From Clostridia bacterium (GTDB lineage Bacteria > Bacillota > Clostridia > Lachnospirales > Lachnospiraceae), in assembly GCA_910575725.1 (NCBI GenBank), contig CAJTFE010000015.1, positions 1 to 64,000 on the forward strand: DNA of 64,000 nucleotides. Direction: 5' to 3'. The notes beneath the pieces were generated by a model, which was given only the letters and a program-made list of their open reading frames with translations, did no database searches and had not been told where the DNA came from. Shown here one piece after another: positions 1 to 8,482 of the stretch (the first letter of the stretch is position 1; each line of letters starts with the position of its first letter). Made by a program: the position numbers and the translations under genes.

Positions 1-145
1 GCCACTTTCCTGCAAAATGTCGAAACGGGCATAAAATCAAGTGTCTTTACAAAGGTACTGAAACAGCTGCTTTGGCATCAATGTAGCGGTTGGCATAAGT
101 TGTAAAGTGGTGTTGTATATTATTGTACGACTTTTCTTTTTTAAA

Positions 146-170
146 TCATTTTCACTCATTTTCAATCATT
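146..170 (+). promoter_or_regulatory. Direct-repeat candidate operator upstream of deoC
   Basis: Three near-identical units (TCATTTTCA, TCATTTTCA, TCATTTA) lie at about 10-bp spacing just upstream of the -35 box of the deoC promoter, and a related TCATTCAAAA lies downstream of the -10. Tandem direct repeats suit the DeoR-family regulator coded downstream at 2665-3444. Pairing the two is inference. Confidence 0.4.
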
Positions 171-174
171 TATG

Positions 175-203
175 TTGACATTTTAGGAGGGAAATTCTAT
201 ACT
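175..203 (+). promoter_or_regulatory. Sigma-A type promoter for deoC-xylB
   Basis: TTGACA at 175-180, a 17-bp spacer, then TATACT at 198-203. The predicted transcript starts near 210, about 38 bases before the deoC start codon. The preceding bases 1-145 hold no recognisable gene. Confidence 0.75.
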
Positions 204-247
204 ATAGAAACAAAAACAAATCATTCAAAATCGAAAGGAAGCAGAAT

Positions 248-901
248 ATGACACATTCAGAAATTTTATCCAAGGTTGATCACACCAATCTCTCCCAGAC
301 AGCCACATGGGAGGACATTAAATCTCTCTGCGACGACGCCGTCACCTGCCGAACTGCCTCCGTCTGCATTCCGCCTGCCTTTGTGAAAAGGGCAAAGGAA
401 TACACCGGGAATTCCATGGCAGTCTGTACGGTTATCGGCTTTCCAAACGGCTATCACACCACTGAAGCAAAAGCCTTTGAGACCAGAAACGCATTGGAAA
501 ACGGGGCCGACGAGATCGATATGGTCATCCACGTCGGCGCTCTGAAAGAAAAGAACGAAGCCGCTGTTTTAAAGGAAATCTCAGAATTAAAGAAGCTCTG
601 CGGCAGCAGAATCTTAAAAGTCATCATTGAAACCTGCCTGCTCACCCAAGAGGAAAAGATCACCATGTGCCGTCTTGTGACCCAGTCAGGGGCTGATTTC
701 ATCAAAACCTCCACCGGCTTCTCCAGCGCAGGGGCCACCTTTGAGGACGTGGCGCTTTTTGCCGCCCATGTGGGGCCCGGCGTCCAGATCAAGGCCGCCG
801 GCGGAATCTCATCCTTCGAGGACGGAGAACGGTTTTTAAGCCTCGGCGCATCCCGTCTTGGCACAAGCCGCCTGGTCAAGCTCGAAAAGTCACAAGTATA
901 G
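248..901 (+). CDS. deoC: Deoxyribose-phosphate aldolase
   Basis: Class I aldolase that reversibly splits 2-deoxy-D-ribose 5-phosphate into glyceraldehyde 3-phosphate and acetaldehyde in the cytosol. The 217-residue protein is the usual length and has the complete family set: Asp91 in the EIDMVI segment, the Schiff-base lysine Lys153 in FIKTSTGF, and the activating Lys182 in IKAAGG. The ATG follows AAAGGAAGC. An FGGY kinase gene begins 47 bases downstream in the same direction and a DeoR-family regulator follows. This suggests an operon for a deoxysugar or for a sugar whose phosphate this aldolase cleaves, rather than the common nucleoside-salvage deo operon, since no nucleoside phosphorylase or deoB is present. 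Confidence 0.95.
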   Translation: MTHSEILSKVDHTNLSQTATWEDIKSLCDDAVTCRTASVCIPPAFVKRAKEYTGNSMAVCTVIGFPNGYHTTEAKAFETRNALENGADEIDMVIHVGALKEKNEAAVLKEISELKKLCGSRILKVIIETCLLTQEEKITMCRLVTQSGADFIKTSTGFSSAGATFEDVALFAAHVGPGVQIKAAGGISSFEDGERFLSLGASRLGTSRLVKLEKSQV

Positions 902-948
902 GCAAATCAAGAGAATTTTCTGAAAATTCTACAAAAAGGAGAAGGCAT

Positions 949-2430
949 ATGAAAACATTATTGGGAATCGATATCGGAACTTCAAGCGCCAAAGCAATGT
1001 TAATGGATCTGGACGGGCAAGTCCTCTCTCTCCAGGCCGAGGATTATGATGTGGACATCCCCCAGGAGGGATACGCCCAGCAGGATCCGGAGATCTGGTG
1101 GAAGGCTGTCCAAAACATCCTCCTCACCATAAAAAGCCAGCAGCCTGAGGCCTATGCCTCTGTGGGAGCCATAGGCTTTTCCGGGCAAATGCACAGCCTG
1201 GTCACGGCAGACAAAGAAGGGAACCCGGTTTATCCAGCAATCGTCTGGCTGGATCAGCGCTCCCAGAAACAGCTGGAGGAGATCAACCGTCATGTGAAAA
1301 AAGAAGAACTGGCAAGGGTGATACACAACAGAGTCTTCACCGGCTTTGCCTTCCCCTCCCTTTTATGGATGAAAGAAAACCAGCCTGAAAGTTTCCGCAG
1401 TATCTATAAGATCATGACAGCAAAGGATTTCATCCGGCTGAAAATGACCGGCGTCTTCGGGACAGATGTCTCAGACGCCTCCTCAACCACCGGATTTGAT
1501 ATAAAAAAAAGAGACTGGGCCTGGGAGATCCTTGAGAGACTCGGCCTTCCGGAAGACATTTTTCCAGAATGCCATGAGTCCATGGAAATTGCAGGATACA
1601 CAACAAAAGAATGCGAAGAACAGACCGGGCTTCCAATCGGCATTCCCGTTATATACGGAGCCGGCGACCAACCGGCCCACACCATCGGATCCGGCGTAAT
1701 CGACGGCCGCGTCTTTGTCTCCAACATCGGAACCGGCGGCCAGGTAGCCGTATATTCCCCCACAGACGCCTACGATCCCGAAATGCGGATCCACACCTTT
1801 TGCCACGGCCTTCCCGGTGCCTACACCATCTTCGGCGCCCATCTGTGCAGCGGAATGTCCCTGAAATGGCTGAAAAACCAGGTGCTTGGCCTGGACAGCT
1901 TTGCCCAGATGAATAAAATGGCCGAAAAAGTTCCGGCAGGCTCCGACGGGCTGCTCTATCTCCCCTATCTGACCGGAAGCAGAACGCCCCGGATGGATGC
2001 CGGAGCCCAGGGACTGTTCTTCGGCCTCCAGCTGCGTCACAACAAAAACCATTTCGTGCGTGCAGTCATGGAAGGCGTCATCTATGATTTCCACGAGGCG
2101 CTGGACATCTTTCGGGAAATCGGCATCGACTGCCCGAAAATCATCGCCTGCGGAGGCGGCGCCCAAAGCCCCACATGGCTCCAGATCCAGGCCGACATCC
2201 TGAACAAAGAAGTCCAGGTCTGCGAAAACAAAGAACAAGCCTGCCTGGGCGCCTGCATGATGGCCGGCGCAGGAACCGGACTCCTGGACAGTCTGGAGTC
2301 CGCCTGCCAAAAATACATCCGGCTGGAAGAAAAGGTCTACCGCCCCATCCCCGAAAACGCAGCCCTCTATCAAGAAAAATACGCCGTGTACAAGCAATTG
2401 TATGAAGCGGTAAAAGATCTGTACGAATAG
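949..2430 (+). CDS. FGGY-family sugar kinase, xylulokinase-like
   Basis: ATP-dependent carbohydrate kinase of 493 residues with both FGGY domains. The phosphate-binding DIGTSSAKA motif is at residues 8-16, GFSGQMHS near 77-84, and the catalytic-base aspartate is Asp240 in YGAGDQ. The C-terminal GGGAQSPTW segment is typical of xylulokinases. The start follows AAAAAGGAGAAGG. It is probably cotranscribed with deoC, so the physiological substrate may be a sugar that ends in the aldolase reaction rather than D-xylulose. Substrate cannot be read from sequence. A second xylulokinase-like gene lies at 14752-16251. Confidence 0.88.
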   Translation: MKTLLGIDIGTSSAKAMLMDLDGQVLSLQAEDYDVDIPQEGYAQQDPEIWWKAVQNILLTIKSQQPEAYASVGAIGFSGQMHSLVTADKEGNPVYPAIVWLDQRSQKQLEEINRHVKKEELARVIHNRVFTGFAFPSLLWMKENQPESFRSIYKIMTAKDFIRLKMTGVFGTDVSDASSTTGFDIKKRDWAWEILERLGLPEDIFPECHESMEIAGYTTKECEEQTGLPIGIPVIYGAGDQPAHTIGSGVIDGRVFVSNIGTGGQVAVYSPTDAYDPEMRIHTFCHGLPGAYTIFGAHLCSGMSLKWLKNQVLGLDSFAQMNKMAEKVPAGSDGLLYLPYLTGSRTPRMDAGAQGLFFGLQLRHNKNHFVRAVMEGVIYDFHEALDIFREIGIDCPKIIACGGGAQSPTWLQIQADILNKEVQVCENKEQACLGACMMAGAGTGLLDSLESACQKYIRLEEKVYRPIPENAALYQEKYAVYKQLYEAVKDLYE

Positions 2431-2461
2431 GCTTCAACGCTCCTGCCGTCCTAAAAATGCT

Positions 2462-2555
2462 GTCGGAAAATATAACATCAGACTTTTCTGATATCCAATG
2501 TACGCAAACCGTCCGAACACAGGATATAGAAATGGCTGATGTTATATTTTCCGAC
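2462..2555. repeat. Inverted-repeat element with 20-bp perfect arms
   Basis: Arms 2462-2481 (GTCGGAAAATATAACATCAG) and 2536-2555 are perfect reverse complements. Between them is a smaller nested dyad (GATATCC...GGATAT) with CCGTCCGAACACAGGATA. The core resembles that of the larger element at 3475-3688. It could be a terminator for deoC-xylB or a small mobile fold-back element. Confidence 0.7.
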
Positions 2556-2664
2556 CACTATCCAATTTTAAAGAAAAGTTACAACAGTTTTATTGAAAGA
2601 AAAATCCATTTCCATTATAATAGGAATAAATAACCAAAAAAGAGAACCCACCGGGAGGACACCT

Positions 2665-3444
2665 ATGCTAGCACCGGAACGGCAAAAAATCATATTAAAA
2701 CACTTGGCCTCAAGCGGAATCATCACAACCAAGCAGCTCAGCCAGCTGACAGGCGCTTCACTGGCAACACTTCGAAGAGATCTGAATCTCATGGACAGCC
2801 AGGGCCTGCTGAAAAAGACACACGGCGGCGCCCAGAGCCTTCAGGCCCAGCCCGCCCGTCCCGGCGTCTCTCCCGGGCTGGAATACGATCCCTTCCTGGA
2901 ATACAAAGACGCAATCGCCCAAAAGGCTCTGGAATTCATAGATTCCAACGACATCATCTTCGTCGGGGCAGGCATGACCTGCAACCTCCTGTGCCGCTAT
3001 CTCAACGAAAGCGGCCTGGAAAACCTGACCATCGTCACCACCAACATAACAGGAATCATAGAAGTAGCCCAGAACCCAGGCATCTCCACCCTCCTTCTGG
3101 GCGGCAGCGTCCACGCAGGCGTCAACCACCTGGAGACCCTGGACGAATACACCATACAGACCCTGGAAAAGCTATACTTCAACAAAGTCTTCATCACGGT
3201 AGACGGCATCGACCTCAACTACGGATACTCCATCATCAACCGGGCCCAGCTGCCCCTTTACAACTACCTGATACAAAACTCCCTCCAGGTCTACCTCCTG
3301 GCCAACGAAGGAAAATTCAACAAAAGAACCTTCACCCACTTTTCCAGCCTCCACGAAATACCAAACATCATCACCAACTCCTGCATAGACCCAAGATACC
3401 TCCACTACTACCAAGACCACAAAATCCCCGTCTTCACCGTCTAA
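2665..3444 (+). CDS. DeoR-family transcriptional regulator
   Basis: About 259 residues with an N-terminal DeoR winged helix (residues 1-55: RQKIILKHL, TTKQLSQLTGASLATLRRDL) and a C-terminal sugar-phosphate-sensing domain of isomerase fold with IFVGAGMTCN and LLGGSVHAGV. I chose the ATG at 2665 because GGGAGGACACCT precedes it, rather than the in-frame ATG at 2593. Such proteins usually repress the adjacent catabolic operon until a phosphorylated sugar binds. The likely target is deoC-xylB upstream, whose promoter has direct repeats. It ends just before a long inverted repeat that separates it from the convergent kinase gene. Confidence 0.9.
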   Translation: MLAPERQKIILKHLASSGIITTKQLSQLTGASLATLRRDLNLMDSQGLLKKTHGGAQSLQAQPARPGVSPGLEYDPFLEYKDAIAQKALEFIDSNDIIFVGAGMTCNLLCRYLNESGLENLTIVTTNITGIIEVAQNPGISTLLLGGSVHAGVNHLETLDEYTIQTLEKLYFNKVFITVDGIDLNYGYSIINRAQLPLYNYLIQNSLQVYLLANEGKFNKRTFTHFSSLHEIPNIITNSCIDPRYLHYYQDHKIPVFTV

Positions 3445-3474
3445 CCACCATACCATACAACTTTCCACAGCCAA

Positions 3475-3688
3475 GGAGCTGCCAGCAGGAATAAGCCCTC
3501 CGGCGTTTCCGATATCCAGTGTCCGGCTGTTCGCGAACACCCTGTCTGATATGGACGTACATTACCCCAAAACCTTACAGTTCCCAAAACCAAAAAGGCA
3601 ATGTACGTCCAGAGCAGACAGAGTGTACGCGAACCGTCCGAACACAGGATACGGAAACGCCGGAGGGCTTATTCCTGCTGGCAGCTCC
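3475..3688. repeat. Long fold-back element with 36-bp perfect arms
   Basis: Arms at 3475-3510 and 3653-3688 are perfect 36-bp reverse complements starting GGAGCTGCCAGCAGGAATAA. A second inner dyad pairs TGGACGTACATT with AATGTACGTCCA. The whole 214 bp can fold into one long hairpin between two convergent genes (stops at 3444 and 3697). It may act as a two-way terminator, but the size and the core shared with 2462-2555 suggest a non-autonomous repeat element. Confidence 0.8.
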
Positions 3689-3696
3689 TGTCCCCC

Positions 3697-5004
3697 CTAT
3701 CTCACATACAACACACTCAAAGCCGCCCCGCAAGCCGCCTCCTCCCGAAACTCCGTCAATTCCAGCTCCGCCCCAAACATCCTTTTCAAAGCCTCCCGAA
3801 GAGCAGGATTCCTCCTAGCTCCATTCCCAGACGCTATCAGCTTCTCCGCCCGAATCCCAGTCCCCTTATAAATCTCCCCATAAATATCATAAAACTCCCT
3901 GGAAATCCCTTCAATCACCCCAAGCACCAGATTCTCCGGCCGGAAATTCTCCTCGCTGAGTCCCTCAATCCTCCCTCTGACCTCCGGATTCACACGAGTC
4001 CCCTTAAACTTCGTCACAATCTGAAGTCCGCCCGCATCTTCCCGGGCCTCTCCGGCCAGCCGTTCCATCAGGCCGTACTGCTCCTTGTCCTCAAGCCCCA
4101 TAGCCGCCGCGCAGCTTCTGAAAAAGCCTTCCAGGATCGCATAAGCTCTTCCTGCGCAGAGCACCGCCCCCGTAAGAATATACCGGTTCTCAAGAAAAGG
4201 CCGGGCCTCAATCCCCGAAGCCTCAAAGTGCCGATCCGACAAAACCGAGAGCTGTCCCCCGGTTCCCACATTCACCTGCCATACCTGTTCCTGCATCCCA
4301 ACGGCTCCCAGAAAGCTCGCCTGATTGTCACCAAGTCCCGTAAGGACTTTTCTGCCCTTATACGTCCCCAGCTCCTTCACATCCGCCGTCACCTCCGGCA
4401 GCATGGAAAGATCCATCCCTGCATCTGCAATCATTTCCTCACGAAAACGCCAGTTCTTCGTATCATAAAAGCCAAGGCTTGCCCCGTTGCCTGCATGGAC
4501 AAGAGGCCTTTTTCTTCCGGTAAGCCACATTCCCAGATAGTCGGATATCGTACACAGAGTGACGCTCCCCTCCGGAACCAGCCCTTTTTTCACATGATAG
4601 AGGTAAGTCACCAGCCCAAAGCCCGTGGCCGCAAAGATTCCATACTTCCTGGTTACCAGCTCCGCCGCAGACTCTCCGTCAAACTCCGGCTGATCGCCGC
4701 TTCCGTCCTCCCAGGTATACAGAGGGCTTACGCACCGCCCTGCCGCATCCGTATACAGCATGCCGTGCATCTGCCCGGTCAGGCCAATAGCTTTTGTGTC
4801 CGGAAATTCCTCCAAAAAGGAATCCAGAAGCTCCTTTGCCTTATTCATAAGAAGAGATACATCCTGGATCCGTTCCCACTCCCGATCCGTTTGGATAAAG
4901 CTTCCGTTTGGAATGGTTCTTGATGCCAGAAGCTTTCTGCCCTCCGTCTCCATAACCACAGCGCTGATGGTTGTGGTGCCAATATCAATTCCGATTGTCT
5001 TCAT
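3697..5004 (-). CDS. FGGY-family kinase, sedoheptulokinase-like
   Basis: Carbohydrate kinase of 435 residues, on the short side for FGGY enzymes and closest in layout to sedoheptulokinase-type members. Visible motifs: GIDIGTTTISAVV at 4-16, GLTGQMHGMLY near 74-84, TGLGDNQ with the catalytic aspartate in the middle, NVGTGGQ, and a C-terminal ASGNGARRNPALRE segment. It follows the RpiR-type regulator by 28 bases on the same strand, and the two are probably one transcript. RpiR regulators sense sugar phosphates, so the kinase product may be the effector. Substrate assignment is tentative. Confidence 0.85.
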   Translation of the reverse strand: MKTIGIDIGTTTISAVVMETEGRKLLASRTIPNGSFIQTDREWERIQDVSLLMNKAKELLDSFLEEFPDTKAIGLTGQMHGMLYTDAAGRCVSPLYTWEDGSGDQPEFDGESAAELVTRKYGIFAATGFGLVTYLYHVKKGLVPEGSVTLCTISDYLGMWLTGRKRPLVHAGNGASLGFYDTKNWRFREEMIADAGMDLSMLPEVTADVKELGTYKGRKVLTGLGDNQASFLGAVGMQEQVWQVNVGTGGQLSVLSDRHFEASGIEARPFLENRYILTGAVLCAGRAYAILEGFFRSCAAAMGLEDKEQYGLMERLAGEAREDAGGLQIVTKFKGTRVNPEVRGRIEGLSEENFRPENLVLGVIEGISREFYDIYGEIYKGTGIRAEKLIASGNGARRNPALREALKRMFGAELELTEFREEAACGAALSVLYVR

Positions 5005-5032
5005 ACGTTATCCGTAAACCTTTCCTTATTTT

Positions 5033-5881
5033 CTACAGGCGATCCCCGGACACAACCTCGTCCAGGTAGCTCTTATCCTCATGCCGCTGGGTCACATAGT
5101 CCAGCAGAACCTCCACCAGAATCATCATATTCAGGCTGGAGCTGTTTTCATGGATAAATACCCTGGCCCGGTCCTCTATGCCCGTAGTCAGGGAATAATC
5201 CGCAAGCTGTGTCATAGGGCACTTGACAGCGTCCGTCAGAGAAATGGTGATCATCTTCTTTTTCGCCGCCAGCTGCATCTCTTTGTAAGTCTTCTTGTCC
5301 TCCCCGGAACGGGAAATAAAGATTGCCGCATCCTTCTCCTGACCCAGATACAGATTTTCAAAATCCGTCTCCGAGTATCCGCCCCCGCTGCAGCGTATGC
5401 CCTTCCGGGTCAGACGGTATATAATATCGCAGGCTATAATCTTTGCATACCCGTTTCCAATCACAAACACCGTGGCGCTGTTGTCAATGGCCCTGGCGCA
5501 GCTCTTTATCACCTCCGTATCCATATGCCTGGATATGGTGGCAATGTTGTTGGTAATGGCCAGAATCCGTTCCTGGGCAGAATCATACCTCTGGATCTCC
5601 CTCTCCTTGTTCATCGTCCAGTTCTTCCCCATATCGTGGGAAAGCTGTATCTTCATCTGGTAAAAGCCCCCATAGCCGATGCGCTTGCAGAACCGGACAA
5701 CCGTCGCATCGCTGACGCCGCTCAGCTCCGCCGTCTCCGAAACATTGGCCTCCAGAGCCTGGCCCGGATTATTGAGAATAAAATCAGCCACCTTGGCTTC
5801 CGCAGCATAGAGACTCTCGTAATTATTCTTAATATTCTCCCACACCGTATACTCGTCTGTCATATTGATGTTATAAGCCAT
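5033..5881 (-). CDS. MurR/RpiR-family transcriptional regulator
   Basis: 282 residues: N-terminal RpiR helix-turn-helix (about 15-90, with SDATVVRFCKRIGYGGF) and a C-terminal SIS domain (about 130-260, with VFVIGNGYAKIIA and FISRSGEDKKT) that binds a phosphosugar. The ATG follows GGGGAGAGCGGC. It lies between the FGGY kinase gene and the ABC transporter genes on the same strand, so the kinase and possibly the transporter are plausible targets. Confidence 0.92.
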   Translation of the reverse strand: MAYNINMTDEYTVWENIKNNYESLYAAEAKVADFILNNPGQALEANVSETAELSGVSDATVVRFCKRIGYGGFYQMKIQLSHDMGKNWTMNKEREIQRYDSAQERILAITNNIATISRHMDTEVIKSCARAIDNSATVFVIGNGYAKIIACDIIYRLTRKGIRCSGGGYSETDFENLYLGQEKDAAIFISRSGEDKKTYKEMQLAAKKKMITISLTDAVKCPMTQLADYSLTTGIEDRARVFIHENSSSLNMMILVEVLLDYVTQRHEDKSYLDEVVSGDRL

Positions 5882-6074
5882 GCCGCTCTCCCCTCATCCG
5901 TTCCTGTATTTTGCGCTTCTGCCCGCCGGCCGCACACGCCCGTTTCCATAAATCCCCACATCTTTTCTCATTATATCACAAAACACAGGAATATCAATTT
6001 TCCAATTGGGCTTTCAAGACATTTTTATCCTTTCCGGCGGCAGTTCAGACAGACGGCGGAACAAACCGCAGCAA

Positions 6075-6120
6075 TGGGGCTGCCGGGAAATATCACATCA
6101 GCTATTTCCCGGCAGCCCCA
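6075..6120. terminator. Hairpin with GGGGCTGCCGGGAAATA stem
   Basis: 18-bp perfect arms (TGGGGCTGCCGGGAAATA and complement) with a 10-base loop, directly after the ABC binding-protein gene on the minus strand. Its stem belongs to a family also found at 14683-14746 and 21868-21920. Likely the terminator of the transporter operon. Confidence 0.75.
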
Positions 6121-6175
6121 TCCTTATTCTTTCGCCGAAGCCTGCCGCCGTCCTGCTGCAGGCCGTCCTTCCCTC

Positions 6176-7234
6176 TTAATCCGTCAGGTACTGATCTACG
6201 TTTTCGGAGGTTACCAACACAAAGGGAATGTCGGTCTTGTACATCTCAACTCCGTCCGTCTCTCCGGTGATGATTGCCCTTGCAATGGTATTGATTGCAT
6301 AATCACACTGGGCAACGCCGTCCTGGAATACAGTTGCTCCCAGAGTTCCCTCTTTTACCATGGTCAAGGGGCCCTTGTTGCCGTCAACGCCGATGCATAC
6401 GATGTCTTCTCTGTTTACGGAATTGCAGTATGCCTGGACTGCAGAAGACATATCGTCGTTGTCGCATACGATGGCTTTCAGCTTATCTCCGTACTGTGTC
6501 AGGGCATCGGTTGCAAATGCCACCGCCTTCTCCGCCAGCCATTCCGCCGCAAAATCTCCGCCGCTGGTCCAGCCCTTGTCCGCAGTCATCGTATTGGCAA
6601 TGCCCTGTCCGCGGTCAATCTGCGCAGAGGAACCCAGCACACCCTGCATATGAACGTATGTGCCGCCCTCCGGAACCTTTTCGTTGATGTATTCGCCCAT
6701 CATTTCCCCAGCCTGTACATCATCGGATCCGGAATATCCCGATGCCTTTTCCATGGTAGACTCTGTGGTGGAATTGATAACTACACAGGGGATTCCTTCT
6801 TCCGCACAGCGGGTAACAACGGGGTCGGAGCCTGCCGCCTCACAGGGCTGCATCAGCACAAAATTGAATCCGTTGTTAATGGCATCCTCCAGCTCGCTGC
6901 ACTGAAGCACCGGGTCGGTGGTAGCGTCAAAGAGCTGCCAGTCTGCAATCAGCCCCTCTGCCTTCATAGCGTCCAGCTGCTCGCCCACATAAGCATTCAT
7001 GGTTACATGGAATGCGTCAACAACGTTCTTTGCCAGATAAGCCACCTTAACCTCAGACGCTGCCGCTGCCTTTGGCGCCTCTGCCTCGTCTCCGCCCCCG
7101 CTCTCTGCCGGAGCTTCCGTCTCTGCCTGCACAGGAGCTTCTGCCGGTTCTTGGGACTTGCCGCCGCAGGCTGACAGCATGCCTGTCACCATCACCGCAG
7201 CCAGAATCACAGCCAACACGTTTCTCTTTTTCAT
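6176..7234 (-). CDS. ABC sugar transporter substrate-binding lipoprotein
   Basis: Ribose/xylose-type periplasmic-binding protein (family 1 fold) of 352 residues. The N-terminus has positive residues, a hydrophobic stretch and a lipobox ending LSAC with Cys23, so it is lipid-anchored outside the membrane. An Ala/Glu/Pro-rich linker (about 25-60) precedes the two-lobe sugar-binding domain (VKVAYLAKNVVDAFH onward). The start follows GAAGGAGGTTTTATC. It is the third gene of a minus-strand transporter unit (ATPase, permease, binding protein). The separate gap and strong ribosome site fit the high expression such proteins need. The sugar is not identifiable from sequence. Confidence 0.93.
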   Translation of the reverse strand: MKKRNVLAVILAAVMVTGMLSACGGKSQEPAEAPVQAETEAPAESGGGDEAEAPKAAAASEVKVAYLAKNVVDAFHVTMNAYVGEQLDAMKAEGLIADWQLFDATTDPVLQCSELEDAINNGFNFVLMQPCEAAGSDPVVTRCAEEGIPCVVINSTTESTMEKASGYSGSDDVQAGEMMGEYINEKVPEGGTYVHMQGVLGSSAQIDRGQGIANTMTADKGWTSGGDFAAEWLAEKAVAFATDALTQYGDKLKAIVCDNDDMSSAVQAYCNSVNREDIVCIGVDGNKGPLTMVKEGTLGATVFQDGVAQCDYAINTIARAIITGETDGVEMYKTDIPFVLVTSENVDQYLTD

Positions 7235-7342
7235 GATAAAACCTCCTTCATAAATAAAATGATAAATAGTTTTTATATTTACTGCCTGTGCCGGAACCCT
7301 TCGGCCGTCTGCCCGCCCCGGCAGAAATGCAGAAAATACCGG

Positions 7343-8308
7343 TTAACGCTTCTTATTCACCGCCTTGTCCAGAAGCACGGCCAGAACAATAAGGAGCCCC
7401 TTGCACACAGTCTGCCAGTAAGACTGTACGCCGATAAGATTCATGCCGTTGTAGATCAAGCCGATGATAATGATACCCACCACTGTTCCGGGTATGGTCG
7501 AAACGCCCCCTGCAAAGGAGGTACCGCCGATTACGCAGGCTGCAATGGCGTCCGTCTCATAGCCTACGCCGATGTTGGGCTGGGAGGCATTGATCTTTGC
7601 CGTCATAATCAGGGAAGAAATCCCGGTAAAAAGGCCGGAAATCACATAGGTCCAGACCGTTACCCAGTACACATTGACGCCGGAGGCCACGGCTGCATTT
7701 TTATTGCCCCCGATTGCGTACACATAGCGCCCGAACTTTGTCCAGTGCATCAGTATGTAGGCTATGATAATCAGCGCAAGCAGGATAACTGCCGGTATGG
7801 GAATGACATTGAACACCTTGCCCAGACCGATTTTTGTAAATGCAGATACAGCAATGGGAAAGGAAGCGCCGCCGCTTAAGGCCGTCGCAAGCCCCCGGAC
7901 TACCAGCTGCATGGCCAGGGTTGCCACAAAGGGAAAGAGATTAAACTGGGCAATCATCAAGCCAGTAAGGAGCCCCATAAGCGCCGAGGTAATCACCGCC
8001 GCCAGACATGCCAGGGCTATGCTCTCGGTGGACTGCAGTACCAGACCGGCCACAATGGAACCCCAGGCCAGAAGAGCGCCCACCGTAAGATCAATGCCTC
8101 CCGCCGTGATCACGATGCACATGCCCAGGGCTATGCAGCCGTTGATGGAGATGGTGGAAAGTACGTTGAGAATGTTATTGTAAGACAGGAAATTCTTTGT
8201 GGTAAAGGTAAGCAGAAGGATCATTCCTATCATAATAAAAACAATCCCGTACCGCTTAAAAAACAGCTGCCGCTGATAGCTTTTATCTCCTGCAAGCTTT
8301 GTATTCAT
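7343..8308 (-). CDS. ABC sugar transporter permease, RbsC-like
   Basis: Inner-membrane permease of 321 residues with about eight to ten hydrophobic helices, of the ribose/xylose/galactose permease family. The conserved INGCIALGMCIVITAGGIDLTVGA segment (about 54-77) is characteristic. The start follows TAGGAGGATTAGATAT. It lies between the ATPase and binding-protein genes. Homodimerisation with the double ATPase is expected for this family. Confidence 0.93.
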   Translation of the reverse strand: MNTKLAGDKSYQRQLFFKRYGIVFIMIGMILLLTFTTKNFLSYNNILNVLSTISINGCIALGMCIVITAGGIDLTVGALLAWGSIVAGLVLQSTESIALACLAAVITSALMGLLTGLMIAQFNLFPFVATLAMQLVVRGLATALSGGASFPIAVSAFTKIGLGKVFNVIPIPAVILLALIIIAYILMHWTKFGRYVYAIGGNKNAAVASGVNVYWVTVWTYVISGLFTGISSLIMTAKINASQPNIGVGYETDAIAACVIGGTSFAGGVSTIPGTVVGIIIIGLIYNGMNLIGVQSYWQTVCKGLLIVLAVLLDKAVNKKR

Positions 8309-8327
8309 ATATCTAATCCTCCTATTC

Positions 8328-8429
8328 CAGTTCCGTAATATCCCTCCCAGTACACTGGTCTGAAATCAATTTCCAGCCACAAACCCATGTGTCTGGAAAT
8401 CGATTTGTGCACTGTGAGGGATGTTACTG
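8328..8429. repeat. Fold-back intergenic repeat, full copy
   Basis: Arms CAGTTCCGTAATATCCCTC and the complement of GAGGGATGTTACTG flank a central dyad ATTTCCAG...CTGGAAAT. A related partial copy truncates the LysR gene at 36970-37038, and one arm occurs at 27309-27350. It lies in the gap between ATPase and permease genes. Confidence 0.6.
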
Positions 8430-8436
8430 TTTAATA

Positions 8437-8480
8437 GTCGCTGCGCGACGGCACTAAAGGGTAAAGCCGCTTCGACACAC
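8437..8480. repeat. GTCGCTGCGCGAC-type dispersed repeat, copy 1
   Basis: Begins with the short dyad GTCGCTGCGCGAC, then GGCACTAAAGGGTAAAGCC. Close relatives at 16271-16319 and 26389-26504 also sit immediately upstream of minus-strand genes. It overlaps the gap just downstream of the ATPase gene. Confidence 0.6.
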
Positions 8481-8482
8481 AT

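Noticed and set aside
3601-4923. 440-codon open frame on the plus strand
   Set aside because: It is antisense to the sedoheptulokinase-like gene, has no ribosome site and gives Arg/Pro/Ser-rich text without family features.
5081-7174. 697-codon open frame on the plus strand
   Set aside because: It runs antisense through the RpiR gene, an intergenic hairpin and the binding-protein gene. A product crossing all these with no conserved motif is not credible.
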